The translations under genes and the position numbers were made by a program. The notes beneath the pieces are model-generated. The model saw only the letters and a program-made list of their open reading frames with translations, did no database searches and was not told the origin of the DNA. This document shows positions 24,879 to 33,309 of a DNA stretch of 64,000 nucleotides, one piece after another (positions within the stretch are counted from its first letter, which is position 1; the number at the start of each line of letters is the position of its first letter). The stretch is from Nonomuraea sp. NEAU-A123. Lineage in GTDB: Bacteria; Actinomycetota; Actinomycetes; Streptosporangiales; Streptosporangiaceae. The DNA is taken from NCBI RefSeq assembly GCF_018603905.1, contig NZ_JAHFZZ010000021.1, positions 62,001-126,000 on the forward strand. Reading direction: 5' to 3'.

Positions 24879-25820
24879 ATGGACATCGAGACCCTGCTCC
24901 GCGGCCACCCCGACTGGCTCGGCCACCTCGAGTCCGGGGGCGGCGCCGCGATCGCCTTCCCCGAAGACCTGGCGGACGAGCTGGTCAGGCTCGCCGTGCC
25001 GCACGAGGACATCGGCGCCGTCCTGGCCACGCTGCCGGAGCCGGGCGGCCCGCTGTGGTGGCTGGCGGAGCGGTGCGTCCGCTCGCTGGTGTCGGCGATG
25101 GGCAGCCTCGACGCGCCGCCCCCGCCCTTTCCCGACCTGCCCGAGCTGGGGCCGTACTTCTTCGTGCACGTGTTCGTCGCCGCCCTGCCGTACACGAGGG
25201 AGTATCACCGCGAACGCGGCGTCCCCGCGGAGGTCTCCCGGGCCACCCTCGCCGACCTGGGCCGGAACATGGCCGTGCACCGCAAGCGCCACGGCACCGG
25301 CGGCCTGAACACGCCCAGGTGGTTCATGCGGCACGCCCGCGGCATCCTGTACGAGCTGGGCAGGTTGCAGTTCGAACGGACCAGGATGGGCGGCAGGACC
25401 GGCGAGGGCGTCAGGGCGGCGGGGCTGGCCACCGGACCGGGGGACCTGGCGCTGGGCGTGCACATTCCCGACTTCAAGGGCCCCATCACGCCCGCGGCCT
25501 GCGAAGCGTCGTTCGAGCGGGCCAGGGAGTTCTTCCCGCGCCACTTCCCGGAGGAGCGGTTCCCGGTCGCGACGTGCCACTCGTGGCTGCTCGACGACCA
25601 GCTCGCCGGATACCTGCCCGCGGGCTCCAACATCGTCGCCTTCCAGCGCCGCTTCCACCTGCTGCACCGCACCGACACCAGCGACGTGCTGACGTTCGTC
25701 TTCGGGTCCGAGGCCGCCGCCACCGAGCTGCCCCGCCGCACGCGGCTGGAGCGGGCCATCGCCGACCACCTCGCCACAGGCGGCAGTTGGTACGGCCGGG
25801 CGGGCTGGCTCCGGCTCTGA
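24879..25820 (+). CDS. Acyltransferase-domain protein (GNAT-like C-terminal family)
   Basis: A 313-residue cytosolic protein resembling the actinobacterial acyltransferase-domain proteins with a helical N-terminal half (about 1-150) and a GNAT-like C-terminal half (LALGVHIPDFKGPITPAACEAS, then CHSWLLDDQLAGYLPAGSNIVAFQRRF). Such proteins are thought to move acyl groups from CoA, but no substrate is established. It starts 5 bases after the metallohydrolase stop, so the two are likely co-transcribed and may act on the same compound. The family assignment rests on recalled motifs and is moderately sure. Confidence 0.7.
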   Translation: MDIETLLRGHPDWLGHLESGGGAAIAFPEDLADELVRLAVPHEDIGAVLATLPEPGGPLWWLAERCVRSLVSAMGSLDAPPPPFPDLPELGPYFFVHVFVAALPYTREYHRERGVPAEVSRATLADLGRNMAVHRKRHGTGGLNTPRWFMRHARGILYELGRLQFERTRMGGRTGEGVRAAGLATGPGDLALGVHIPDFKGPITPAACEASFERAREFFPRHFPEERFPVATCHSWLLDDQLAGYLPAGSNIVAFQRRFHLLHRTDTSDVLTFVFGSEAAATELPRRTRLERAIADHLATGGSWYGRAGWLRL

Positions 25821-25837
25821 CCAGCGCGATGCGCGCA

Positions 25838-25877
25838 TTCTGGCCGCATGTGTTAAATTTTGGCCATGCGGTCAGAA
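25838..25877. promoter_or_regulatory. 13-bp inverted repeat spanning the tetR promoter (candidate operator)
   Basis: TTCTGGCCGCATG (25838-25850) and CATGCGGTCAGAA (25865-25877) are inverted copies with one mismatch, 14 bases apart. A -10 element TAAATT (25854-25859) lies between the arms, and ATG 25866 is inside the right arm. A repressor bound here would block transcription, which fits autoregulation by the TetR protein encoded next. Confidence 0.6.
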
Positions 25878-26483
25878 ATTGAGTCGGGCGGCCAGAAGGC
25901 GCGCTCATTCATCGAGGAGGCGCGGCGGGCCCAGATCGTCGCGTCCGCGATCGAGGTGATCGCCGAGTCGGGGTTCGCCGCGGCGTCGCTGGCCCAGATC
26001 GCCAAGCACGCCGGGATCAGCAAGGGCGTCATCTCCTACCACTTCGCCGGCAAGGACGAGCTGGTGGAGGAGGTGGTCAACCAGGTCTACACCGCGATCG
26101 GCGAGCACGTGCTGGCCGAGATGGAGGGTGTGGAATCGGCCACGGGCCTGCTCAGGACGTACATCCTGTCGATCACCGCGCACATGAGGGCGCATCGGAC
26201 GCAGCTCAGGGCGCTCGGCGAGATCTTCTACAACCTGCGCACCGCCGACGGCCAGCCGCGTTACGGCATCAAGGCCAACGAGGAGACCTACGCGGCGATG
26301 GAGCGGATCTATCTCGCCGGGCAGGCCAGCGGGGAGTTCCGGCAGTTCGACGTGCGGGTGATGGCCGTCACGATGTCGTCGGCCATCGACAACATGTTCG
26401 GCTACTGGGTGACCTACCCCGACCACGACCTGGACGCGCACGCCAGAGAGCTGGCAGATCTATTCGAGAGGGCCGTCAAGTGA
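25866..26483 (+). CDS. TetR-family transcriptional regulator
   Basis: A 205-residue TetR repressor. The helix-turn-helix lies at about 18-65 (RRAQIVASAIEVIAESGF, ASLAQIAKHAGISKGVISYHF). The C-terminal helices form the ligand and dimer domain. ATG 25866 follows a TAAATT box by 6 bases with no Shine-Dalgarno, so the message is probably leaderless; an in-frame TTG at 25860 is less likely. The gene overlaps the next by 4 bases (GTGA), so the regulator and the membrane acyltransferase are co-expressed and probably co-regulated through the inverted repeat at the promoter. Confidence 0.94.
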   Translation: MRSEIESGGQKARSFIEEARRAQIVASAIEVIAESGFAAASLAQIAKHAGISKGVISYHFAGKDELVEEVVNQVYTAIGEHVLAEMEGVESATGLLRTYILSITAHMRAHRTQLRALGEIFYNLRTADGQPRYGIKANEETYAAMERIYLAGQASGEFRQFDVRVMAVTMSSAIDNMFGYWVTYPDHDLDAHARELADLFERAVK

Positions 26484-27574
26484 AGACCGAGCTGAGGACC
26501 GCCACGCGGCTCTTCGCCATCGACAACCTGCGCATCGTGCTGACCGCACTGGTCGTCATCCACCATGTCGCGGTCACCTACGGGAACATCCCGCTCTGGT
26601 ACTACACCGAGCCCGCCAAGGACCCCTCAGGGGTCGCGCTGGACATCCTTGTGGTGTTCAACCAGGCGTTCTTCATGGGCTTCTTCTTCCTGATCTCCGG
26701 CTTCTTCACCCCCGGCTCCTATGACCGCAAGGGCGGGCGGGCGTTCCTGCGCGACCGTCTGATCCGGCTGGGCATCCCGCTGCTGGTCTTCCTGCTGGTG
26801 CTGCGGCCGCTGGTGACGTTGGGCTCCTACAAGTCCGGATACGGCTCGCTGCCGTACTGGCAGTACTACATCGGGTCGTGGGATCCGGGGCCGATGTGGT
26901 TCGCCGAGGTGCTGATCGTGTTCGCCGCGCTCTACGCGCTGTGGCGGCGCTTCCGCGCGCCGGCCGAGGCGGCGGTCGGGGCGCGGGACTCGGTGCTGCA
27001 GGTGCGCTGGATCGTGCTGTTCACCGTCGGCCTGGCGGTGGCCACCACACTGTGGCGGATCCCGGTGCCCGTCGGCTCCTATGTGCCGGTGCTGGGGCTA
27101 CCCACGCCGTACTTCCTGCCGCAGTACGCGGCCATGTTCGTGGTCGGCCTCATCGCCTTTAGGCGCGGCTGGTTCCAGACACTGCCCGCCAAGGCCGGGC
27201 TGCTCGGGCTGATCAGCGCGGGCCTGGTGACCGTCGTCCTGCTGCCGCTCGGGCAGCTCACCACCGGCCTGCTGTCGACCGCCGTGACCGCCACCTGGGA
27301 GTCGGCCTTCGCCGTCAGCCTGATCATCGGGCTCACCGTGCTCTTCAGGGAGCGGTTCAACCACCAGGGGCCGCGCGGCAAGTGGCTGTCGGCCCAGGCG
27401 TTCACCGTGTACATCATCCACCCGCTCGTCCTGGTGCCGATCAGCTACGCGCTGGCCGGGCTGCACGCGATCGCGGTCGTCAAGTTCGCCGTGGTGGTGG
27501 TCATCGCGCTGCCGGCCTGCTGGGGGCTGGCCTACCTGGTGCGGTCGCTGCCGGGCGCTAAACGGGTGCTGTGA
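26480..27574 (+). CDS. Acyltransferase family 3 integral membrane protein
   Basis: A 364-residue polytopic membrane protein of the acyltransferase-3 (OafA/OpgC-like) family, which acylates carbohydrates or other surface molecules using cytoplasmic acyl donors. It has about ten predicted membrane segments. The N-terminal LFAIDNLRIVLTALVVIHHVAV contains the family's invariant-type R and H in the first helix, and FFLISGFFTPGSY and AFLRDRLIRLGIPLLVF are typical. GTG 26480 overlaps the tetR stop. A CCGCCTAGGCGG palindrome follows its stop. Confidence 0.9.
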   Translation: MKTELRTATRLFAIDNLRIVLTALVVIHHVAVTYGNIPLWYYTEPAKDPSGVALDILVVFNQAFFMGFFFLISGFFTPGSYDRKGGRAFLRDRLIRLGIPLLVFLLVLRPLVTLGSYKSGYGSLPYWQYYIGSWDPGPMWFAEVLIVFAALYALWRRFRAPAEAAVGARDSVLQVRWIVLFTVGLAVATTLWRIPVPVGSYVPVLGLPTPYFLPQYAAMFVVGLIAFRRGWFQTLPAKAGLLGLISAGLVTVVLLPLGQLTTGLLSTAVTATWESAFAVSLIIGLTVLFRERFNHQGPRGKWLSAQAFTVYIIHPLVLVPISYALAGLHAIAVVKFAVVVVIALPACWGLAYLVRSLPGAKRVL

Positions 27575-27586
27575 CCGCCTAGGCGG
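27575..27586. terminator. 12-bp palindrome at convergent gene ends
   Basis: CCGCCTAGGCGG is a perfect palindrome that starts right after the acyltransferase stop (27572-27574) and contains the stop codon of the convergent ligase (27579-27581). It may serve as a small bidirectional terminator; there is no T-run. Confidence 0.3.
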
Positions 27587-29348
27587 GGCCGTCGTAGAAC
27601 GAGTCGAGCGTGTCGCCGTAGCGTTCCTCGACGGCCTTGCGCTTGACCTTCAGGCTCGGGGTGAGCTCGCCCGTCTCCACCGTGAAGTCCGTCGCCAGGA
27701 TGGCGAACTTCTTGACCGTCGCGTAGCTGGCCTGGTCGGCGTTGACCTGCTTGACCGCGCGCTCGACCTCCTCGCGCATGCGCGGATGCTCGCGCAACTG
27801 GTCCGGGTCGGCGGGCAGCCCCTCGGCCTGGGCCCACGGCTTGACGACCTCCATGTCGAGCGTCACCAGCGCCGTGACGTAGTTGCGCCGGTCACCGTGG
27901 ATGAAGACGTGCGACAGGTACGGGCAGGCGGCCTTGATACGGCCCTCCAGGTAGGTTGGCGCGACGTACTTGCCGCCCGAGGTCTTGATCAGCTCCTTCT
28001 TGCGGTCGGTGATGATCAGCCGCCCGGCCTCGTCGAGCTCGCCGATGTCGCCGGTGTGCAGCCAGCCGTCGGACAGCGTGCCGGCCGTCTCGTCCGGCAG
28101 GCCGTGGTAGCCGCGCATGACGCCGCGCCCGCCGATCAGGATCTCCCCGTCGTCGGCGATCCGCACCCGGGTGCCGGGCAGCGGCGGCCCGACCGTGCCG
28201 AACTTCACCGCGTCCGGCCGGTTCAGGAAGCTGCCCGCCGACGACTCGGTCAGCCCGTAGCCTTCGAGGATCGTCAGGCCGGCCGCGTCGAAGAACTCGC
28301 CGATGTCCTGATTGAGCGGCGCCGAGCCCGAGATGAAGTAGCGGATCCGGCCGCCGAACCGCTCCCGCAGCTTGGCGAACACCAACCGGTCCGCCAGCCC
28401 GTACTCCAACCGGGTGGTGAGCGGGATCGCCACCCCGCGCTGGCGGGCCTTGCTGACCCGGATGCCCGTCTCCCGGGCCCAGGCGAAGATGCGCGCCTTG
28501 ACGCCGCCCTCGCGCTGCACGGTGGACACCACGGTGTTGTGGATCTTCTCGAAGATGCGCGGCGCGGCGGCCATGATGGTCGGCTTGAGCGTGCCGAGGT
28601 TCTCGGCGATGCGGTCGAGCCGGCCGTCGATGGCGGTGGCCACGCCGATGTCGATCATCACGACCTGCAGCAGCTTGCCGAACGAGTGGGACAGCGGCAG
28701 CCAGAGGAAGTGCAGGTCGGCTTCGGAGAGCAGGTCGATCTTGCGGACCGCGTCGGCGGCGTACAGCCAGTTGTCGTGGGTCAGCTCCACGCCCTTGGGG
28801 CGGCCGGTCGTACCGGAGGTGTAGATGAGCGTCGCCAGATCGTGCTCGCCGATGGCGTCGACCATCGCGTCGTAGTCGCTCGCTGTGTCCTGGGTGCTCA
28901 GTGAGTCCAGGGTGAGCACCCAGCCGTCGTCGGCGGGCTCGCCGTCGATGACGATCACGTGGGTGACGTCGGGCAGTTCCTTCTGTACGGACCTGAGCTT
29001 GGCCACCTGGTCGCCGTTCTCGGCGACGACGATCGTGCTGCCGGAGTCGGTGATGACGAAGGCCGACTCGGCGGCGGTGTTGGACGGGTAGATCGTGGTG
29101 GTCGCGGCCCCCGTGGACAGCACCGCGAGGTCGGTGAGCACCCATTCGAGCCGGGTTGAGCAGAGGATCGACACGCGGGTGCCCGGACCGGCGCCCAGGG
29201 CGGCCAGGCCGAGCGCGAGCCCGCGTACGCGTTCGCCGACCTCCTGCCAGGACAGCGAGGTCCAGCCATCCCCCGACGGCACCCGATAGGCCTCCGCGTC
29301 GGGGGTGGCCGCGACCCGGTCGCGTAGCAGGGCGGGGATGCTGGACAT
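27579..29348 (-). CDS. Long-chain acyl-CoA synthetase (AMP-forming, FadD15-like)
   Basis: A 589-residue AMP-binding enzyme that activates fatty acids to acyl-CoA via acyl-AMP. The P-loop-like LIYTSGTTGRPKGVELTH (about 170-187), YGLTESSAG and the GWLHTGDIGELDEAGRL hinge, then the GGKYVAP segment with the C-terminal lysine region are all in place. Length fits the long-chain group. ATG 29348 has AGGAGG upstream; the longer reading frame to 29402 has none. It stands alone, convergent to the acyltransferase gene. Confidence 0.95.
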   Translation of the reverse strand: MSSIPALLRDRVAATPDAEAYRVPSGDGWTSLSWQEVGERVRGLALGLAALGAGPGTRVSILCSTRLEWVLTDLAVLSTGAATTTIYPSNTAAESAFVITDSGSTIVVAENGDQVAKLRSVQKELPDVTHVIVIDGEPADDGWVLTLDSLSTQDTASDYDAMVDAIGEHDLATLIYTSGTTGRPKGVELTHDNWLYAADAVRKIDLLSEADLHFLWLPLSHSFGKLLQVVMIDIGVATAIDGRLDRIAENLGTLKPTIMAAAPRIFEKIHNTVVSTVQREGGVKARIFAWARETGIRVSKARQRGVAIPLTTRLEYGLADRLVFAKLRERFGGRIRYFISGSAPLNQDIGEFFDAAGLTILEGYGLTESSAGSFLNRPDAVKFGTVGPPLPGTRVRIADDGEILIGGRGVMRGYHGLPDETAGTLSDGWLHTGDIGELDEAGRLIITDRKKELIKTSGGKYVAPTYLEGRIKAACPYLSHVFIHGDRRNYVTALVTLDMEVVKPWAQAEGLPADPDQLREHPRMREEVERAVKQVNADQASYATVKKFAILATDFTVETGELTPSLKVKRKAVEERYGDTLDSFYDGPA

Positions 29349-29427
29349 GCCTGACCTCCTGGTGGGGGTGATGCTGCCGACTCTAGATCCCACGCCCCAC
29401 ATCAGTCGATGCCCTGATCGCCAAGCT

Positions 29428-29595
29428 TCAGCCCCGTCGTACGTCCCCGCGCGGGCGGGTGGTGGCGACCATGTGCGCGGTCCGCACCTCCCACGCTCCG
29501 CAGTCGCAGCGCAGGTAGGACACGACGCCCTCTGAAGTGGAGTGAGAGGAGACGACGGCGAGAGCCAGCGGATCGTGGACGTGTCTGGAATGCAT
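29428..29595 (-). CDS. Small conserved Cys-containing protein
   Basis: A 55-residue protein starting MHSRHVHDPLAL and continuing VVSSHSTSEGVVSYLRCDCGAWEVR. The pattern of a hydrophobic strand followed by C-x-C-G looks like the small actinomycete proteins with an SHxTSEGVVxYxRCxCG core, which may fold as a half zinc ribbon. Function unknown. ATG 29595 is chosen because the core starts just after it; the frame extends to 29631. The 25-base gap to the divergent CGNR gene implies shared control. Confidence 0.6.
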   Translation of the reverse strand: MHSRHVHDPLALAVVSSHSTSEGVVSYLRCDCGAWEVRTAHMVATTRPRGDVRRG

Positions 29596-29620
29596 GACTC
29601 CAGCCTGATGTAATGGTCTT

Positions 29621-30142
29621 ATGCATTTCAACGCTTACGGAGGCAACGGCGCCGCCCTGGCGGCCGCCCTGGTCAACGGCACCGACTTCCGGCCGGAGGC
29701 GATCGAGCCGATGCTCACGGAGCACGGCATGCTCCGCCCGCAGGTCACGCCCGGGCAGGCGCGCGAGCTGGCGGAGTGGCGGCACCGCCTGGCCCCCCTG
29801 TTCGGCGAGCGGGACCAGGACGCCCAGATCAAGCTGATCAACGACCTGCTCGACATCACCGCGTCCAAGCCGTACGTGAGCGCGCATGACGGCCGCGAGC
29901 CGCACCTGCACTTCTTCTCCGTCGACGCCGACATCGTCAGCAGGACGAAGGACACCACCGCGGGCGGGCTGGCCATGGCCATCTCGTTCTCCGACGGGCG
30001 GCGGCTCGGCCGGTGCGACAGGGCGGGGTGCGACACCGTCTACGTCGACACCTCGCGCAACGGGCGCCGCCGGTTCTGCTCGCTGGCCTGCTCCAACAGG
30101 GTGAACGTGGCGGCCCATCGGGCCAGGGGGCTTGCCGGATAG
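29621..30142 (+). CDS. ABATE/CGNR zinc-finger domain protein
   Basis: A 173-residue protein of the CGNR family: an N-terminal ABATE-like domain (about 1-125) with a LVNGTDF strand and the PHLHFFSVDADIVSR segment, then a C-terminal treble-clef zinc finger (RCDRAGCDTVYVDTSRNGRRRFCSLACSNR) where the usual CGNR ends as CSNR. Members are believed to be transcription regulators, often stress- or ABA-like-ligand-linked, without firm proof. No Shine-Dalgarno precedes ATG 29621. It is divergent from the small Cys protein. Confidence 0.88.
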   Translation: MHFNAYGGNGAALAAALVNGTDFRPEAIEPMLTEHGMLRPQVTPGQARELAEWRHRLAPLFGERDQDAQIKLINDLLDITASKPYVSAHDGREPHLHFFSVDADIVSRTKDTTAGGLAMAISFSDGRRLGRCDRAGCDTVYVDTSRNGRRRFCSLACSNRVNVAAHRARGLAG

Positions 30143-30284
30143 ATTCCGGACGGGTAATCTCCCCTGCGACGTATCGCCGAGCCCTGGGGGCAGTTGACGT
30201 GAGGATCTGAGGTCGCGGGCACCGCACCTTGCCGATTCCTTCGGCGTACGATCCTGCGGCGTATTCAGCGGTGTTTCCCGCCAA

Positions 30285-30309
30285 GTCACGAAATTTCGAT
30301 CTTTGTGAC
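30285..30309 (+). promoter_or_regulatory. Hairpin in the ABC-F leader, abutting the ribosome-binding site
   Basis: GTCACGAAA (30285-30293) pairs with TTTGTGAC (30302-30309) with one bulged G and an 8-base loop. The Shine-Dalgarno GGGAG (30310-30314) starts at the next base. The CGAAATTTCG palindrome lies inside. Because ABC-F resistance genes are often attenuated, this is a candidate control element. Confidence 0.4.
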
Positions 30310-30321
30310 GGGAGCCACCTC

Positions 30322-31914
30322 ATGTCTTTTTCTATTGTCGTCGACGGCGTGTCCTTCGCCTGGTCCGACGGCACCCCTGTGCTCGACGGCCTCGACGCCG
30401 CCTTCCCGGCCGGGCGTACCGGCCTGATCGGGGCCAACGGCTCCGGCAAGTCCACCCTGCTGCGGATCATCGCGGGCGAGCTGGTCCCGCGTACCGGGTC
30501 CGTCTCCGTCGGGGGAGAGGTGGGCTACCTGCCGCAGAACCTCTCCCTGAAGGCCACCCGTACCGTCTCCGACCTGCTCGGCATCAGCGCGGCCCGGTCG
30601 GCGCTGCACGCCATCGAGGCCGGTGACGTCGCCGAGGAGCACTTCGCGGCCGTCGGCGACGACTGGGACGTGGAGGAACGCGCGCGGGCCGAGCTGGACC
30701 GGCTCGGCCTCGACCACGTCGGGCTCGACCGTACCGTCGCCACGCTGTCGGGCGGCGAGACCGTCATGGTCGCGCTGGCCGCCCAGTTCCTCAAGCGGCC
30801 CGACGTACTGCTGCTCGACGAGCCCACCAACAACCTCGACCTCGACGCGCGGCGGCGCCTCTACGCCGCGGTCGCCGCCTGGCCCGGCGTGATGGTGGTC
30901 GTCAGCCACGACAGAGCGCTGCTCGAACTCGTCGACCAGATCGCCGACCTGCGCGAGGGCAGCGTCCGCCGCTACGGCGGCAACCTGAGCGACTACGAGG
31001 AGATGCTCGCCGCCGAGCAGGAGGCCGCCGAACGCGACGTCCGGGTCGCCGAGGCCGACGTCAAGCGGCAGCAACGCGAGCTCGTCGAGGCCCGCACCAA
31101 ACTCGACCGGCGCCAGCGGTACGGCAAGAAGATGTACGCGAACAAGCGCGAACCGAAGATCATCATGCAGGAGCGCAAGCGCCAGGCCCAGGTGTCGGCG
31201 GGCAAACACCGCAACATGCACACCGAGAAGCTGGAGGAGGCCCGTGACCGGCTGACCGGGGCCGAGCAGGCCGTCCGCGACGACGCGGAGATCCGTATCG
31301 AACTACCGGGCACCGCGGTGCCCGCCGGGCGCGTGGTCCTGGAACTCCCGCTTCCCCGTCCCACGCGCGACACCGACAGGGAGGACGGCCGGGTGCTGGA
31401 GGAGCTGGTCGTGCGCGGCCCTGAGCGGATCGCGTTGCTCGGCCCGAACGGGTCCGGCAAGACCACCCTGCTGCGCAGGATCGCCGAGCACGGGGCGAAC
31501 GTCCCGGTCCGCTACCTGGCACAGCGGCTCGACCTGCTCGACGACTCGCTCAGCGTGCTCGACAACGTCCACGCCCTGGCGCCGTCCGCCCCGGTGCACG
31601 AGGTGCGCGCCCGTCTGGCGCGCTTCCTGTTCAGGGGCGACCGGGTGTCGCGGCCGGTGGGCACGCTGTCGGGCGGCGAGCGGTTCCGCGCGACCCTGGC
31701 GGCGCTGCTGTCGGCGGAGCCGCCGCCGCAGTTGCTCCTGCTCGACGAGCCGACCAACAACCTCGACATGCCCAGCGTCCGCCAGCTCGCCCAGGCACTC
31801 GCCGCCTACCGGGGCGCGTTGATCGTGGCCAGCCATGATCTGCCATTCCTGGAAATGCTCGGTTTGACCAGGTGGCTGCGCCAGGACCGCGACGAGGGAC
31901 TGACCGAATCGTGA
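30322..31914 (+). CDS. ABC-F family ATPase
   Basis: A 530-residue soluble protein with two ATPase domains and no membrane part, as in ABC-F factors that act on ribosomes (translation factors such as EttA or antibiotic-protection proteins). First domain: GANGSGKST, LSGGE, LLLDEPTNNLDLD; a charged linker (about 225-330, rich in EAE/KRQ, the P-site tRNA interaction region); second domain: GPNGSGKTT, LSGGERFRATL, LLLDEPTNNLDMP. ATG 30322 has GGGAG 7 bases upstream. Whether it confers resistance is not deducible, but the leader hairpin suggests regulated expression. Confidence 0.94.
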   Translation: MSFSIVVDGVSFAWSDGTPVLDGLDAAFPAGRTGLIGANGSGKSTLLRIIAGELVPRTGSVSVGGEVGYLPQNLSLKATRTVSDLLGISAARSALHAIEAGDVAEEHFAAVGDDWDVEERARAELDRLGLDHVGLDRTVATLSGGETVMVALAAQFLKRPDVLLLDEPTNNLDLDARRRLYAAVAAWPGVMVVVSHDRALLELVDQIADLREGSVRRYGGNLSDYEEMLAAEQEAAERDVRVAEADVKRQQRELVEARTKLDRRQRYGKKMYANKREPKIIMQERKRQAQVSAGKHRNMHTEKLEEARDRLTGAEQAVRDDAEIRIELPGTAVPAGRVVLELPLPRPTRDTDREDGRVLEELVVRGPERIALLGPNGSGKTTLLRRIAEHGANVPVRYLAQRLDLLDDSLSVLDNVHALAPSAPVHEVRARLARFLFRGDRVSRPVGTLSGGERFRATLAALLSAEPPPQLLLLDEPTNNLDMPSVRQLAQALAAYRGALIVASHDLPFLEMLGLTRWLRQDRDEGLTES

Positions 31915-31942
31915 TTGACGGGCGGGGATCAATCCGGAGATA

Positions 31943-32935
31943 GTGTGGCAGGTGGCTGCCCCTCGCTTGATCTCCTCCGCGCTCGCGCTCGCGACCCTCA
32001 CGCTGGCCGCGTGTTCCGCCGTGCCGCAGCGGCCGAGTGGCGGCGAGGCCAGCGTGAGCGGTGTCGGCGGCGGCACCGGCTCGATCACCGCCAACTCCGG
32101 CCCCGCCACCCCCCAGAGCAGCGCCCCCACCGCGCTGACCGCCGAGGCGTACAAGAGCGAGCTGGGCACCAAGCACAAGGCCATGCTCGACGCGATCAAC
32201 GCCATGGTCGGCGCGCGTACCGTCAAGACGCTCGACCAGCGCGTGCAGCGCGCCCAGGAGCAGTTGCTGGGCGCCGCCAACGAGCTGGCCGCCATGACGC
32301 CGCCCCAGGAGGTACGCGCCCAGCACGACGCGTACGTGAGCAGCCTGCGCGCCTTCGCCACCCAGCTCGGCACCACGGCGGGCAAGGTCGGCACCCGCAA
32401 CCTGTGCACCTCGTCGGCCGTGCTGACCGACCTGGGCAGCCGGCTCAGCTCCCTCGACAAGGCGGGCGAAGCGCTGCAGGGCGCCGGCGGCTATCCGGCC
32501 GACGTCGTCACCGTCAAGGCCAAGGGCAAGCAGACGAGGCGGCTCGGCAACGGCCACTACCTGCGCAAGGGCAGCATGACGGGCCGCAGCTCGCTGCAGA
32601 TCGACAACGGCGCCACCCGCGACGCCGTCGTCACTGTCATGAAGGGCAAGTCCAGGGCGTTCAGCGTGTACGTGCGCAAGAAGGCGAAGTTCAAGGTCAG
32701 GGGCGTACGCGACGGCACCTACAAGATCTTCTTCACCCACGGCGTGGACTGGGACGGCAAGAGCAAGTCGTTCACCCGTGATTGCAGCTTCGAGAGGTTC
32801 CAGAAGTCGGTGAAGTTCAAGACCACGTTCACGTCGACGCAGATCCTCTGGCACGACTGGCGGGTCACGCTGCACGCCATCTCCGGGGGCAACGCCCGCA
32901 CCTCCGCCGTGGATCCGGAGCAGTTCCCCCGCTGA
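31943..32935 (+). CDS. Secreted lipoprotein of unknown function
   Basis: A 330-residue exported lipoprotein. The signal peptide ends in a lipobox (LTLAAC, Cys24) and is followed by a Gly/Ser/Thr stretch. Residues about 65-165 are helical and resemble small actinobacterial secreted proteins (KHKAMLDAINAM, RAQEQLLGAANELAAMTPP). Residues about 205-330 look like a beta domain (FSVYVRKKAKFKVRGVRDGTYKIFFTHGVDWD) seen in surface-anchored proteins. GTG 31943 lies close to GGAGA; GTG 31952 is an alternative. Role unknown. A strong hairpin follows the gene. Confidence 0.82.
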   Translation: MWQVAAPRLISSALALATLTLAACSAVPQRPSGGEASVSGVGGGTGSITANSGPATPQSSAPTALTAEAYKSELGTKHKAMLDAINAMVGARTVKTLDQRVQRAQEQLLGAANELAAMTPPQEVRAQHDAYVSSLRAFATQLGTTAGKVGTRNLCTSSAVLTDLGSRLSSLDKAGEALQGAGGYPADVVTVKAKGKQTRRLGNGHYLRKGSMTGRSSLQIDNGATRDAVVTVMKGKSRAFSVYVRKKAKFKVRGVRDGTYKIFFTHGVDWDGKSKSFTRDCSFERFQKSVKFKTTFTSTQILWHDWRVTLHAISGGNARTSAVDPEQFPR

Positions 32936-32942
32936 CGGACCA

Positions 32943-32969
32943 GGGCCGCGCACCGGGAGCGCGCGGCCC
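32943..32969. terminator. Bidirectional hairpin terminator
   Basis: GGGCCGCGC and GCGCGGCCC form a perfect 9-bp stem around a 9-base loop, between the lipoprotein stop (32935) and the stop of the convergent zinc-ribbon gene (32994). It lacks a T-run, as is usual in high-GC actinomycetes. Confidence 0.65.
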
Positions 32970-32993
32970 GCCCTGTTAGGCGCTCGGACCGGG

Positions 32994-33254
32994 TCAGGTC
33001 GAGAACAGCATGCCCACCCAGCTGCGCTGGCCGCGGTGGTGGCCGTAGTGACCCCCGTGAGGAGCGCCATGGGGAGCGCCCCACGCCGGGCCGGGCGCGG
33101 GCGGGGGAGCGGCGTGGTACTGCGACTCCATCCGGGTCAGCGTCTCGAGCTCGCCGTAGTCGAGGAAGATCCCACGGCAGTTGTCGCACTGCTCGATGTG
33201 GACACCATTACGCTCATATGTCCGCATATTGCCGCGGCACTTCGGGCACTGCAT
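32994..33254 (-). CDS. zf-TFIIB (zinc-ribbon) domain protein
   Basis: An 86-residue protein with a TFIIB-type zinc ribbon at the N-terminus: MQCPKCRGNM, then EQCDNCRGIFLDYGELETL, giving two CxxC knuckles, and a His/Gly/Pro-rich tail. Small proteins of this family are widespread in bacteria with unknown function; nucleic-acid or protein binding is assumed. ATG 33254 has GGAGA upstream. It ends at the bidirectional hairpin shared with the lipoprotein gene. Confidence 0.87.
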   Translation of the reverse strand: MQCPKCRGNMRTYERNGVHIEQCDNCRGIFLDYGELETLTRMESQYHAAPPPAPGPAWGAPHGAPHGGHYGHHRGQRSWVGMLFST

Positions 33255-33309
33255 GTCGCGCTCTCCTCGGCTTTGGAGTTTAGGGAAGAACCTACCGCGC
33301 GTGACCCCG

